From: Sophora flavescens
Taxonomy: Eukaryota > Streptophyta > Magnoliopsida > Fabales > Fabaceae
Direction of reading: 5' to 3'
Length of the DNA: 64,000 nt
Assembly (NCBI GenBank): GCA_030762895.1
Contig: CM061065.1
Span: 70,168,200 to 70,232,199, forward strand
In this document: positions 12,106 through 22,918 of the stretch, one piece after another
Position numbering within the stretch: the stretch's first letter is position 1
How the letters are laid out: every line of letters starts with the position of its first letter
Notes under the pieces: model-generated
Databases searched by the model: none
Seen by the model: only the letters and a program-made list of their open reading frames with translations
What the model was told of the DNA's origin: nothing
Translations under genes and position numbers: made by a program

Positions 12106-12691
12106 ATGGCAATGCCACCAGAAAATGCAGAAAAAATGCAGTTTTCTAGTGGTGGCAGTGAGTTCCAATACTGCCAGCAGCAATGGTTTGTGGATGAGAG
12201 GGATGGGTTTATCAGTTGGCTTCGCAGCGAATTTGCGGCTGCAAATGCCATCATAGATGCTCTTTGTCATCATTTGAGTGCTGTTGGTGGCCCTGGGGAT
12301 TATGATATGGTTGTTGGGGCCATTCATCAGAGGAGGTGTAATTGGAATCAGGTGCTGCTTATGCAGCAGTACTTTTCGGTGTCGGAAGTTGTGTATGCGC
12401 TGCAGCAAGTGGCGTGGAGGAGGCAGCAGAGGTATGCTGATCCGGCGAAAGTGGGTGCTAAGGAGTTTAGGAAGTCAGGTCAGGGTTTTAGGCAATGGCA
12501 GAAGTTTGAGGCTGCCAAGGAAGGTTATAATTCACGTGTAGAATCTTATGGTAATGAAGTGAATTCTATGGTTACTACCGGAGGTGCGGAGAAAGGGACT
12601 CATGTAAATGAGAAGAATGAAGAACTTAAATCTGGTGGCAAGGTTGGGATGATGGATGATAAGAGTTTATCCTCTGATGAGGAGAAGAAAG

Positions 12692-13637
12692 GTAAATAAT
12701 GGGTCTGTTGGACTATATGCACTATACGACGACATGACAAATCCTGGTTTTCAAAGTGAAATGTTGTTATTGCAACTTTGCTCAACGATTATGATCTGCA
12801 TGATTGTGATATTGCTTAGTTAGAACCTGTCTTGTAAGTTGTTTGAAACAATTTGTAATTGAAGGCTTAAAAGAGACTGACTTTTTGGGGCATTCAGTGT
12901 AATTTATATGACATTGTAGGTAAAGCAATTAACCTAGTTTTATATTATACTGAATATATGTATTATAATTTGAGTGCACCAATGTGATTTGAAAATCCAG
13001 TCTTAATTGATTGGTTTCTTTTGTAATTTTGTTCCTCTGTCTCAGGTTTGGCATTCCAGACATAGCAAAACAGGTGTATTTGAAGTCAATAGTGTTTTGT
13101 TGGGCAGTTGGGAGAGATAGCAACAATTTTTAGAAAGTTCATTGCATATAATCATATCATTTTATGCACGTCTAACATACAAGTATTATGAGGCAAATGA
13201 AGAATCTCCTGTTTATCTGACAACTAGACATTAATAAAAAGGTTAGTTACTAGTGGGATGTAGCTCAACACTGGATTTCATGTGAAAGACAATTCATGGA
13301 ATATGCCGATCGTTTTTGACTAAAACTTTTAATAGTTGATCTTTAAGTGTTGAAAAAACTAATGACAAGCTAGAGCCCTAGGATAACTTCACCCATCACT
13401 GATAGATTTGATAATTTCCACGGCTGCTTTTCTGGCTGTTGTTTCTTAGGATCTTGTGGTTCCTGCTACCCAATTAATGATAAGGTAGAGGATAATTTTA
13501 CAGATCATTTACACATTATGTTTCAGTGACGCTTTACAACTGGAAAGAGTCTTTGTTGATATGAAAAGTTTAAGGTTGAAATACATTCTATTTTCCTGAG
13601 CTTTGCTGACTTTTGTTTTCTTTGGTTGCGTACGCAG
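12692..13637 (+). other. Intron 1 of the ALKBH10-like gene
   Basis: GT donor at 12692 and CAG acceptor at 13635..13637 keep phase 1 (Lys-Gly). AT-rich with no repeat or transposon that I recognise. Confidence 0.7.
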
Positions 13638-13872
13638 GTGCTATAACAAAGCAACAATCTGATGGCATCTTGAACAGCTCTGGGAATTGTGGAGGATCTC
13701 TGTCCAACTCTGAAGCTGAATCTGTGGGTGTAAATGATGGATGTATATCAAACTCCAGAGGTTTTCTTCCTGCTGACTATGATTTGAATGAAGATATATT
13801 AGGAGCTTGTTTAACTTCAACAGAAGAGGGCACCAGACTATGCTAGTTGTGTGCATGAATTTTAGAAATAAG

Positions 13873-15562
13873 CTATGAAGCCCGGATACGTTTTCCGACA
13901 CGGGTACGATACGACACAGATACACGGATACGGCAAATTTTTTGAAACTCAGGATACGATACGGCTAGGATACGTTAACAAAAAATTATAGAAAATATAT
14001 ATATATATATATACACACATATGCATAATATTTGTAAAGAAAAAGACATTAATCATTCCTCATTAATATATAACTATGCTCACAATTTACAAAAAAAACA
14101 TACTTGTGATCATAACAAAAACACAGTTTCTGCCTACTTAATAATAAGTTATAATTCTATCCCCTATGTCAGGATATCAACAAAAGCATTTTAATAGAAC
14201 TCAAAACAAGTCTTGACTCTACAATATCCAGGGTAGTTAATAGCGCGAGATCGCGGCGCTATAGCGGAGGGGCGGGACGGAGCAGCCGGTGGCCGCTACT
14301 CGGATGGCGTGGCGGAGCTTTTTTCAGTCGCGGCGGTCGCGGCCGCTTTCGCGGCAGAAATAGCGATGAAAAGCGGTGGAGCGGGCGCTTTTGGGCCGCT
14401 CCTCTATCATGGGTCGATGTTCCGTCCATATTCGCCTCCAATGAGCCATTTCTGGCCGAACCCAGTCGTCGGCACGCATTGTTGGAGGTGTCACACTGGC
14501 TCTCTGGCGGGCTGCAATTAGATCTAGGGTTTACACTATGCGGCTTTGCAAAGCAGTAAGATGGGTCACACTCTTTTCTCTCTCTGCGGCTAGATCTAGG
14601 GTTTACACTATGCGGTCTTGCCTGACAAACGTAAGTTAGGTCACACTCTTTTCTCTTTCTCTTCCTATTTTACCCTCTCTTTAACACTTAAATTTCTATT
14701 TTACCCTCACTTATACTTTGTAAATCTCTATTTTACCCTTATTTTGTTCTGTTTCTTCTTCCCACTCTCTCCCTCCCCCTTTCTCACGTCCTTTTCTGTT
14801 ATGTTATGTTCAGATCTGCACTTCTCCCTCTGCTTCTCCCCCTCTGCTTCTACTGCGTCCGCTCCTTCCTCCCCTATCACTTCTCCCCACGCCTAAAATA
14901 GCGGTCGTCCCGCTATGCGCTATCCCGCAATAGCGTTTTCGGGGTCAGTCGCTCCGTGCCGCTATCCGGGATTGATAACCCTGACAATAACAGGGAGCTA
15001 CTAACAAGCCGGGAGCTAATAACAGAGCTACTAACCTGTATCAGAAGAGGGAAAACCCCAATAGAGACAACCAGGACAAAGAGAAGAGGGGCCACCTGGC
15101 TTAAACCAGAACCGCCGGAGATGGTGGCGGTGCTCGACGGGAGATGGTGGCGGTGCTCGACGGAAGAAGAAAAAGGACGGCGTCGGACGAGCAGAACCAG
15201 GGAAGGAAGGAAGGGTTTGGCGGTGGAAGAGAGAAGAAGAAGTACATGTTTTGCAAGTTTTGGGACTAGAGAAGGAAAAAAGGGTTTTGAAATGCAAGGT
15301 CAAAGTCAAATTTTTTTATATTATTTAAAAAAAATGCTTTAAAATGTGTACTCAGCTTAAAATGACCTAGCCGTATCCCAGCATTGCTAGAGCCGTATCC
15401 AGCCGTGTCCAAGCTATCCCAAGTCATATCGAAGCCGTATCCAAAACCCTTTTGGAGTATCAGTATCCAAAACCCTTCCGGGACACGTATCGGGAAGTAT
15501 CCGAGGAGTATCCGTGTCCGACACCGATACTTCTCCATTTTTGGAGTATCCGGGCTTCATAG
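13873..15562. mobile_element. Non-autonomous hAT element at the end of ALKBH10 exon 2
   Basis: Perfect 17-bp terminal inverted repeats CTATGAAGCCCGGATAC sit at both ends, flanked by an exact 8-bp duplication GAAATAAG (13865..13872 and 15563..15570); 8 bp is the hAT signature. Subterminal regions are dense in GGATACG/CGTATCC words, the usual transposase-binding clusters. No transposase frame. A 755-bp hAT is nested at 14229. The right target copy recreates the exon's splice donor (AA then GTAAAT at 15570). Confidence 0.92.
14229..14983. mobile_element. 755-bp hAT element, copy 1 (nested)
   Basis: Starts CAGGGTAGTTAATAGCGCG and ends TATCCGGGATTGATAACCCTG, giving CAGGGT termini; flanks ACAATATC and ACAATAAC agree at 7 of 8 bases. 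The ends are CpG-rich (GCGGCGCTATAGCGGAGG). A word TAGATCTAGGGTTTACAC occurs twice inside as a short tandem duplication. The interior has a T/C-rich stretch at 14640-14870. No transposase. The same element is at 21834..22588. Confidence 0.9.
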
Positions 15563-16125
15563 GAAATAAGTAAATATTGTGCAGATTCTGTTCCCCATCT
15601 CCTGTTTGTCACAGGCATCCAATGTACTTGAAAATTTACATGCTAAATTAGAAAAAATGTCTCGCACTTATTACGCTTGCTTGGCATGCACATAGAGTCA
15701 CACACACTTATAGGATCGAGTCGACTTACTTATAGACATAGATCGCGGTTGATTTGTTTGCTATTTATTTTCCATATGATTTTATAACTCTTTTAAAATG
15801 TGTTTCAGGGAATGATTCACATTCTATGCAAAATCAACATCAGAACCAGAATCCATCTACCGTGGGAAAAACTTTTGTTGGCAATGAGATGTTTGATGGG
15901 AAGACGGTAGGGCCCCTTAAATGTTAGTTTACTTTTCTTTACTTTCTCATTAATTTTCATATGTTCTATCCTTTATATTCTATTTTTAAGGTGTTTTTAA
16001 TCTTTAGGTGAATGTGGTTGATGGACTGAAATTATATGAAGATTTATTTGATATCTTGAAGTTTCAAAACTTGTTTCATTGGTCAATGATATGAGGGTTC
16101 TTTGGAAAAAGAGGACAATTTCAAG

Positions 16126-17376
16126 GTAATTGTACTGTGAGCCTTATGTCTTCATGTTGGAAGAATCTATCACTGCTTTTCTTTTTATTTTGTTTGATTG
16201 ATTTTCAATAACAAATATGTGTGGCAATACACCTGGTAATATCTTTGTCCATGTTCTTTAAAGTTGGTGGTTTCTTTGTATAGCGGAGTGTAACCAATAT
16301 TTTTCTTTCTTTCATTTTAGTAGTTGAATAGTCATCAACAAAGAACTGTTTGGCATTATTTTGATTCTACCTAACAACTGCAAAGTAGTAGCATGACATC
16401 TGCGTATTCTAAGTCAAATACTCTTTGTAATATGCGTTTTCCGATTCTTGTGATTGTTGTAAACTTCTATGTATTTCCATTTGTGTAAAATGGTGGATTA
16501 TCAAAGGAGCCCAATCCTTGAGGGAGACTTGGTTCTTGATACCAGCCAAAATAAAAAATTCTTTGAGAGGGAACAAAAGAGAGAGGGTAGCCAATTACCT
16601 GATTGAGGAATTGGTAGGGAGGTTCTTGGTCTTTTGAATGACCTGTGGTATATTTTTGTCTTTTCCATATTTGAGCTTTTCCTTTCGGTGTAAGGGCTCC
16701 TGGTCGAGATCGAGAACTAGAGGAGTCTCTTAGTGGAGAGTTAATTAAATCAGCAATTCAAGATCGATTCCTATCGGAAGTCAAGTAACTTCCAATTATG
16801 TTGCTTCTTTGAGAAGTGACAATTTCAAGAAAGGTTCTCTTGAGTTGAAAAGAACCATCAAATAGTATATAGAATTAGGATTTGAAGATTAATTTTCAGT
16901 TAGAAAGTATGTTGTTAAGGTGGAAAGGATTGCTTTGAAAATGTGGAATATTAATTTTCGAGTTAGAAAGTATGTTGTTAAGGTGGAAAGGATTGCTTTG
17001 AAATTGTGGCATTTGATTGCTTGCTATCTCAATGCGAGATAAGAAATTTTTAATGACTATTTGAACCTAAATAGAAAAATGTGAAAAGTTTTCAACAAGA
17101 TGGTAAATTATCGGAAGATAGGGAGTTGCTACCTCCTGGAGTAAATTTTACCATCATCAACACCATCTCCTTCCCTTCCCCCCTGTCGCAGGTGTTCAAG
17201 TTCCTCTTCACATACTTACGATTCACAACATCCAGCCAACCTTGTAAACTTCTATCTTTCTAGCGACTTTAAAGTTTAGTTGAGAATTTGATTTGTTTCT
17301 CCTAATATACTTTTATCAGGTAATTTAGAAGAGGGAAACTCCAGCTCTATAAATATTACTTTTGTATGTGGGAAAA
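16126..17376 (+). other. Intron 4 of the ALKBH10-like gene, native left part
   Basis: No gene. It contains a tandem duplication of about 62 bp (16889..16950 and 16951..17009; shared phrase TTAGAAAGTATGTTGTTAAG) that is almost exact, so recent. The rest is AT-rich. Confidence 0.7.
16889..17009. repeat. Tandem duplication, 62-bp unit
   Basis: Two copies starting TTAATTTTC and ending TGCTTTGAAA(A/T)TGTGG, with two or three differences. Confidence 0.85.
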
Positions 17377-17581
17377 TGCAATTTATAATATAATATCTTG
17401 TATTTATCATTGATATCGTGAGTTATAATTAGACAGATTAGGTTCTTATTCTTTTTATTATTAGGACAGATTTTCATCCTTATTTTTAGAGTAGCATTTA
17501 AATCCCTTTTGTCTATATATTGTAATTCATACTTGTACAATTTTAATCAAGAAATAATATTCAGAATTCCTTCTGTCAATA
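17377..17581 (+). repeat. 5' LTR of copia A
   Basis: Aligns with 21490..21695 from ATATAATATCTTG onward with about a dozen differences. The first 15 bases are diverged. Confidence 0.8.
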
Positions 17582-17599
17582 TGCTATCAAGAGCCCAGG

Positions 17600-18100
17600 T
17601 TGTTTCCTAGGGTTTCTTCCTTTGTTTGGGCAGCCTTATTGCTGTTTATCCTTCTTTTTCGAGCAACCTTATTCTTTGTCTCATTGCAGCCTTCGGTGCT
17701 TCCTCTTCCTTTGCAGCCTTACTTGCTGCCCGCCGCCACCAGCCGCCACGGTTCGTCTCACCGCCCTCCCCATACCTCTAATCGGCCCATTTCCGGCCAA
17801 CCACCAAAAGCCCATCCCGGTCCAGCTCCCCACGCGCCGCCACTCGCACCCCACGCACCGCCGCCCTCCAAGCTCGTGTGGCCCATGCGCCGCCTTCCAG
17901 ACTGTCGTTTGCAGCGCGCCGACCACCGTTTTGATCGCCGACCCTCCCTTGTCCAGATCTGAGTTTTTCGGGTCATTCCAGAATATTTGAATCCGAGACC
18001 ACTCGGTCCTCCCTTGTTCCAGCGCTTAGTAAAGTCGAGCCGGACTACTTGTAACCTCTCCTGGATTCTATGAGTAAGCTTTTTGGTACTTGTTCTCTAA
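17600..18100 (+). other. Pro/Ala-rich leader of copia A in place of gag
   Basis: Two overlapping open stretches (17600..17962 and 17622..17990) encode Pro/Arg-rich sequence with no gag motif, no zinc knuckle and no UBN2-like core. GC content is well above the flanks between 17720 and 17950. It could be captured host DNA or a non-coding leader; I do not recognise it. Confidence 0.5.
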
Positions 18101-21100
18101 CCATGTCTGGTAAGATATCTAGTTTATTGTCCTTTAATGTTTCGAGTACTATGTCTGAGGATCTCTGGATTATTGACTCTGGTGCTACTGATCATATGAT
18201 CCCTTACCCCTCATTTTTCATCTTACTCTCATTTTCCTGGTAAACATCACATTACTGTTGCTAGTGGTGCCCATGTCCCTGTTTCTGGTTGTGGTAACAT
18301 TCACCTTCCACCCTCTCTTCCTTTAAATAATGTGCTTCATGTCCCTAAGCTCTCAAATAATCTCATTTCTATGCACAAACTTACTCGAGATTTAAATTGC
18401 ACCGTAACATTCTTTCCCTCTCATTGTGTTTTTCAGGATATTGCCATGAGGAAGACGATTGGGGTTGCTAAGGAACAGAGCGGGTTATACTGTCTACATG
18501 GAACTCGAGATAGTACCACACAAAAGATATCCACTTCTTGTCATCAGACTAGTTTTGACTCTGATGTCTCTGAGGTATGGCTTCAACACAAACGTCTTGG
18601 TCATCCTCCTTTCAGTATTCTTAGGTCTCTGTTTCCTCGTTTGTTTCAAAAGAGATCAGTCGAGTCTTTTCATTGTGATGTTTGTCAGTTTACGAAACAC
18701 CATCGCACAACTTTTCTTCCTAGTAATAAGAAAAGTATTGAACCATTTGAGCCTATTCACTTTGATGTGTGAGGACCTTTCTCTACTTCTAATTTATCTG
18801 GTGCAAAATGGTTTGTGTCCTTTATTGATGATTGCACTCGAGTCACATGGATATTTCTAATGAAAGATAAATCTGAAGTTTTTCTACTATTCTTGAATTT
18901 TCATCGCATGATTAAGACTCAGTTTCGGCAACTATTAAACAGTTACGTTCTGATAATGGAAAAGAATATGTTAATCAGACTTTTTCTAGATTTCTTAAAG
19001 AACATGGTGTTTTGCATGAGTTAACATGTATGGATACCCCACAACAAAATGGGGTTGCCGAAAGAAAGAACCGTCATCTTCTTGAAATGGCCAGAGCCCT
19101 TCTCTTTCAAATGTCTGTACCAAAATCTTACTGGGGGGAAACTGTCTTAACCGCTGCATATTTAATAAATAGGTTACCTTCTCGTGTCTTGGATGGTTTT
19201 AGTCCTGTTCAACACATGACGTCTTTCTTTCCTTCCGCTCCCACCATGACCAGTCTCTCGTGTCGTGTTTTTGGTTGTACTACCTTTGTGCACATTCATA
19301 GGCAGCATCGTGGTAAGTTGGATCCTCGGGCTGTTAAATGTATCTTCATAGGATATGCTCCCGACAAAAAAGGGTGCAAATGTTATCATCCCCAGACTCG
19401 TTGTGTTTGTCTCCATGGATGTTACTTTTCATGAAACCGAGTCGTTTTACCCCAGTCCTCAGCTTCAGGGGGAGAGTGGTTTAGAAGCTGAGTCGTCAGT
19501 TGTTCCTCGTATGGCCGAAAATCTTGAGTCATCTCCTCTTATGGCTGAACCTCTGAAGTCATCTGGTTTTCCTCTCATAAAAGAGGTGGCATCACCTTCC
19601 GGTACGGTTTCTGAGCAAAATACAAAATCAGTCTCTGGTCCAGTATCAAATGCGGATGATGATATAAGACGATACGAGATTCAGCTTTGGAGACGAAAAA
19701 AACCCGACCTGGTCTAACATCAACCTCAATTGTCTGACTCGAAGGTAAATATTCCTAACCCTGAGCCTTTGGATAGTCTTTTAAATAATAATTATGAACC
19801 TAACCCTGATGACTTACCAATTGCTTTGAGAAAAGGGAAGAGAGCCTGTGCCAAATATCCTATATCACAATTTGTGTCCACTAAACACCTTTCAGTACAG
19901 CACCAGAGCTTTATTTCAGCGATTGACTCTATCATTGTTCCTACTTCAGTACAAGAAGCTTTAAAGGATGAGAACTGGGTTCAAGCCATGCATGAAGAGA
20001 TGAGTGCTTTGGAGAAAAATCAGACTTGGGAGATTGTTGAGAAACCGAAGGATAAGAGGATAGTCGGATGCAAATGGATCTATACAGTGAAATATCAGTC
20101 TGATGGGACATTGGATCGGTATAAGGCAAGACTGGTTGCAAAAGGGTATACTCAGACATATAGAATAGATTATGAGGAAACGTTTGCCCCGGTTGCAAAG
20201 ATGAACACGATCGGGATTATTCTCTCCTTGGCAAAGACACTTTGGTTGGGACTTGCACCAATTTGATGTTAAAAACGCCTTTCTACATGGGCACTTGGAA
20301 GAAGAGGTATATATGGATATTCCACCGGGGTATGACCCTACTGGTGGAGGGAATAAGGTGTGCAAATTGAGAAAGGCCTTATATGGGTTCAAGCAGTCTC
20401 CTCGGGCTTGGTTCGGAAGGTTCACCAATGCTATGGTATCCTTAGGTTATAGATAGAGCCAAGGATATCATACCCTCTTTGTTAAACATTCTCAGGATGG
20501 CAAGCTCACACTTCTTTTGGTCTATGTTGATGACATGATCATTGCACTTGATGATGAGGTTGAGAAACGTGTTCTGAGAGACAAACTAGCTGCACAGTTC
20601 GAAATGAAAGACCTGGGGAAGCTGAAGTACTTCCTTGGGATAAAGGTTGCCTACTCCAAACAAGGCATCTTTATTTCCCAAAGGAAATATGTCCTGGATC
20701 TCCTTAAAGAGACAGGTAAGCTGGGTTGCAAAACCATAGGGGCACCTATTGAACAAAATCACAGGATTGGAAACAATGAGGAGAGCCCAAGGGTGGACAA
20801 GGCACAATATCAGAGACTAGTGGGGAAATTGATATATATATTTATCCCACACTAGGCCGGACATAGCCTATGCTGTCAGTGTGGTTAGCCAGTTCATGCA
20901 TGATCCGCGTGAGAGACATATGCAAGCAATGAATAGAATCCTCCAGTATTTGAAGTCAAGCCCAGGAAGGGGATTATTATTCAGGAAAGGGGAAAGTTTG
21001 TCCATAAAAACCTATACGGATCGATTATGCTTTGGGTCGGTTGTAGTCAGCGATCCACCTCGGGCAGTCGCATGTTTTTGGGAGGAAATTTAGTGACTTG

Positions 21101-21482
21101 GAGAAGTAAGAAACAAAATGTCGTTGCAAGATCTAGTGCCGAAGCAGAATTTCGAGCTATGGCCCAAGGGATTTGTGAATCATTATGGATGAGAATCATA
21201 TTGGATGGTCTCGGAATAAAGTATGAAGCTCCTATGAGATTACTTTGTGGCAACAAGTCTGCCATTAGTATTGCTCACAACCCAGTCCAGCATGATAAGA
21301 CTAAACACAGAGAGATAAATAGACACTTTATCACGGAAAAGTTGGATGATGGTCTTATAGCTATTGAGTACGTGCCCTCAGAATTCCAATTAGCAGATGT
21401 CTTCACCAAGGGACTTCCCACAGAGCAGTTTCATGGTCTTACTTGCAAGCTGGGAATGATAGATATCCATTCACCAGCTTGA
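18100..21482 (+). pseudogene. Degenerate copia pol (PR-IN-RT-RH), element A
   Basis: Protease motif LWIIDSGATDHM at 18163. GAG-pre-integrase region SEVWLQHKRLGHPP near 18570 with the zinc cysteines in HCDVCQFTKHH near 18675. Integrase core FVSFIDDCTRVTWIFLMKD near 18810 and DTPQQNGVAERKNRHLLEMA near 19030. RT has NGVQAMHEEMSALEKN-like text near 19980 and LLVYVDDMIIA at 20515. RNase H has RSSAEAEFRAMAQGICE at 21130. A stop at 18769 and later frame changes (20266, 20455, 20853) prevent one polyprotein. Confidence 0.88.
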
Positions 21483-21489
21483 GGGGGAG

Positions 21490-21695
21490 TGTTGTAATAT
21501 CATATAATATCTTGTATTTATGATTGATATCGTCAGTTATAATTAGACAGATTAGGTTCTTATTATTTTCATTATTAGGGCAGATTTTCATCCTTATCTT
21601 TAGGGTAACATTTAAATCCCTTTTGTCTATATATTGTAATTCATACTTGTACAATTTTAATCAAGAAATAATATTCAGAATTCCTTCTGTCAATA
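21490..21695 (+). repeat. 3' LTR of copia A
   Basis: Starts TGTTGTAATATCATATAAT directly after GAGGGGGAG and ends CTGTCAATA. Only 37 bp separate it from the next element. Confidence 0.88.
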
Positions 21696-21732
21696 TGATA
21701 TAATTTGCAATTGTGGATTTCTGGGTGAAGAA

Positions 21733-22886
21733 TGTTAGACAAACTGTGTTACCAGCTGAAGGACCTGGGGGGATGCGGGTGTACTATAGAAAGAGACTGA
21801 GAGGAACTAAGGGTAATAAGCAGTAACTAAAAGCAGGGTAGTTAATAGCGCGAGATCGCGGCGCTATAGCGGAGGGGCGGGGCGGAGCAGCCGGTGGCTG
21901 CTACTCGGATGGCGTGGCAGAGCGTTTTTCAGCCGCGGCGATCGCGGCCGCTTTCGCGGCAGAAATAGCGATGAAAAGCGGTGGAGCGAGCGCTTTTGGG
22001 CCGCTCCTCTATCATGGGTCGATGTTCCGTCCAGATTCACCTCCGATGAGCCATTTCCGGCCGAACCCAGTCGTCGGCGCCGCTGTTGGAGGTGTCACGC
22101 AGGCTCTCCTGCGGCGGCTGCAATTAGATCTAGGGTTTACACTATGCGGCTGCTGCAAATAGAAGATGGGTCACACTCTTTTCTCTCTCCTGCAGCTAGA
22201 TCTAGGGTTTACACTATGTGGCTGCTGCACAAACATAAGTTAGGTCACACTCTTTTCTCTTTCTCTTCCTATTTTACCCTCTCTTTAACACTTAAATTTA
22301 TATTTTACCCTCACTTATACTTTGTAAATCTCTATTTTACCCTTATTTTGTTCTGTTTCTTCCTCCCACTCTCTCCCTCCCCCTTTCTCACGTCCTTTTA
22401 TGTTATGTTATGTTCAGATCTGCACTTCTCCCTCTGCTTCTCCCCCTCTGCTTCTATTGCGTTCGCTCCTCCTCCCCTATCACTTCTCCCCACTTGCCTA
22501 AAATAGCGGCCGTCCCGCTATGCGCTATCCTGCAATAGCGTTTTCGGGGTCAGCCGCTCCGTGCCGCTATCCGGGATTGATAACCCTGACTGAAAGTAGT
22601 TAGGAGGCAGTTGCCGAGTCAGCAAGTTAGTTAGGAGGCTAGGAGGCAATTGCTGATTTGTATACACTATAAATAGGCATTCTACACTTAGAATAAGGCA
22701 TGCTTGATCATTTGTAAAGTTCCATCGACTGAGATAGCTCAATGGAAAGGGAGTGCCCTTGCGTAATGATCACTGTAACCTTTTCATTCATATACAAAGA
22801 GAAATACTCTTACCTATTCAGTTTTTTCTTCACCGTTCTAGCTATTCTAGTGATTCTTGTGTTGTGATTGTTGTGGATTGCTAACA
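21733..22886 (+). repeat. 5' LTR of chromovirus 2, split by a hAT
   Basis: 391 bp once the 755-bp hAT and its 8-bp duplication are removed, matching the 393-bp 3' LTR at 39071. A TATA-like CACTATAAATAGGC lies at about 22665 and is conserved in the other LTR near 39240, so it is probably the promoter. Confidence 0.9.
21834..22588. mobile_element. 755-bp hAT element, copy 2
   Basis: Same length and orientation as the copy at 14229, with CAGGGT ends. Flanks ACTAAAAG and ACTGAAAG agree at 7 of 8 bases. By eye a few percent of bases differ from copy 1. It lies in the 5' LTR of chromovirus 2, upstream of the LTR's TATA-like box. Confidence 0.92.
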
Positions 22887-22890
22887 AACT

Positions 22891-22908
22891 TGGTCCAACC
22901 TGCCGGAT
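22891..22908 (+). other. Primer-binding site, tRNA-Tyr type
   Basis: TGGTCCAACCTGCCGGAT starts four bases after the LTR. It is complementary to the 3' end of plant tRNA-Tyr with one mismatch, and it parallels the site at 3763. Confidence 0.7.
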
Positions 22909-22918
22909 TGTTGAGACA

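Larger units (their letters stand above)
17377..21695 (+). mobile_element. Ty1-copia retrotransposon A, gag missing
   Basis: LTRs of about 205 bp (17377..17581 and 21490..21695). The primer-binding site TGCTATCAAGAGCCC at 17582 is a variant of the initiator-Met type TGGTATCAGAGC, and the polypurine tract GAGGGGGAG lies before the 3' LTR. Pol order is protease, integrase, RT, RNase H, which is copia order. No gag is readable between 17600 and 18100; that space has a Pro/Ala-rich open stretch instead. Stops and frameshifts break pol. The first bases of the 5' LTR are diverged and no convincing target duplication is seen. Confidence 0.88.

Noticed and set aside
14259..14896. Open frames within the 755-bp hAT as a transposase or host gene
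   Set aside because: No transposase motif; they reflect CpG-rich ends and a T/C-rich interior, and the second copy differs in frame.
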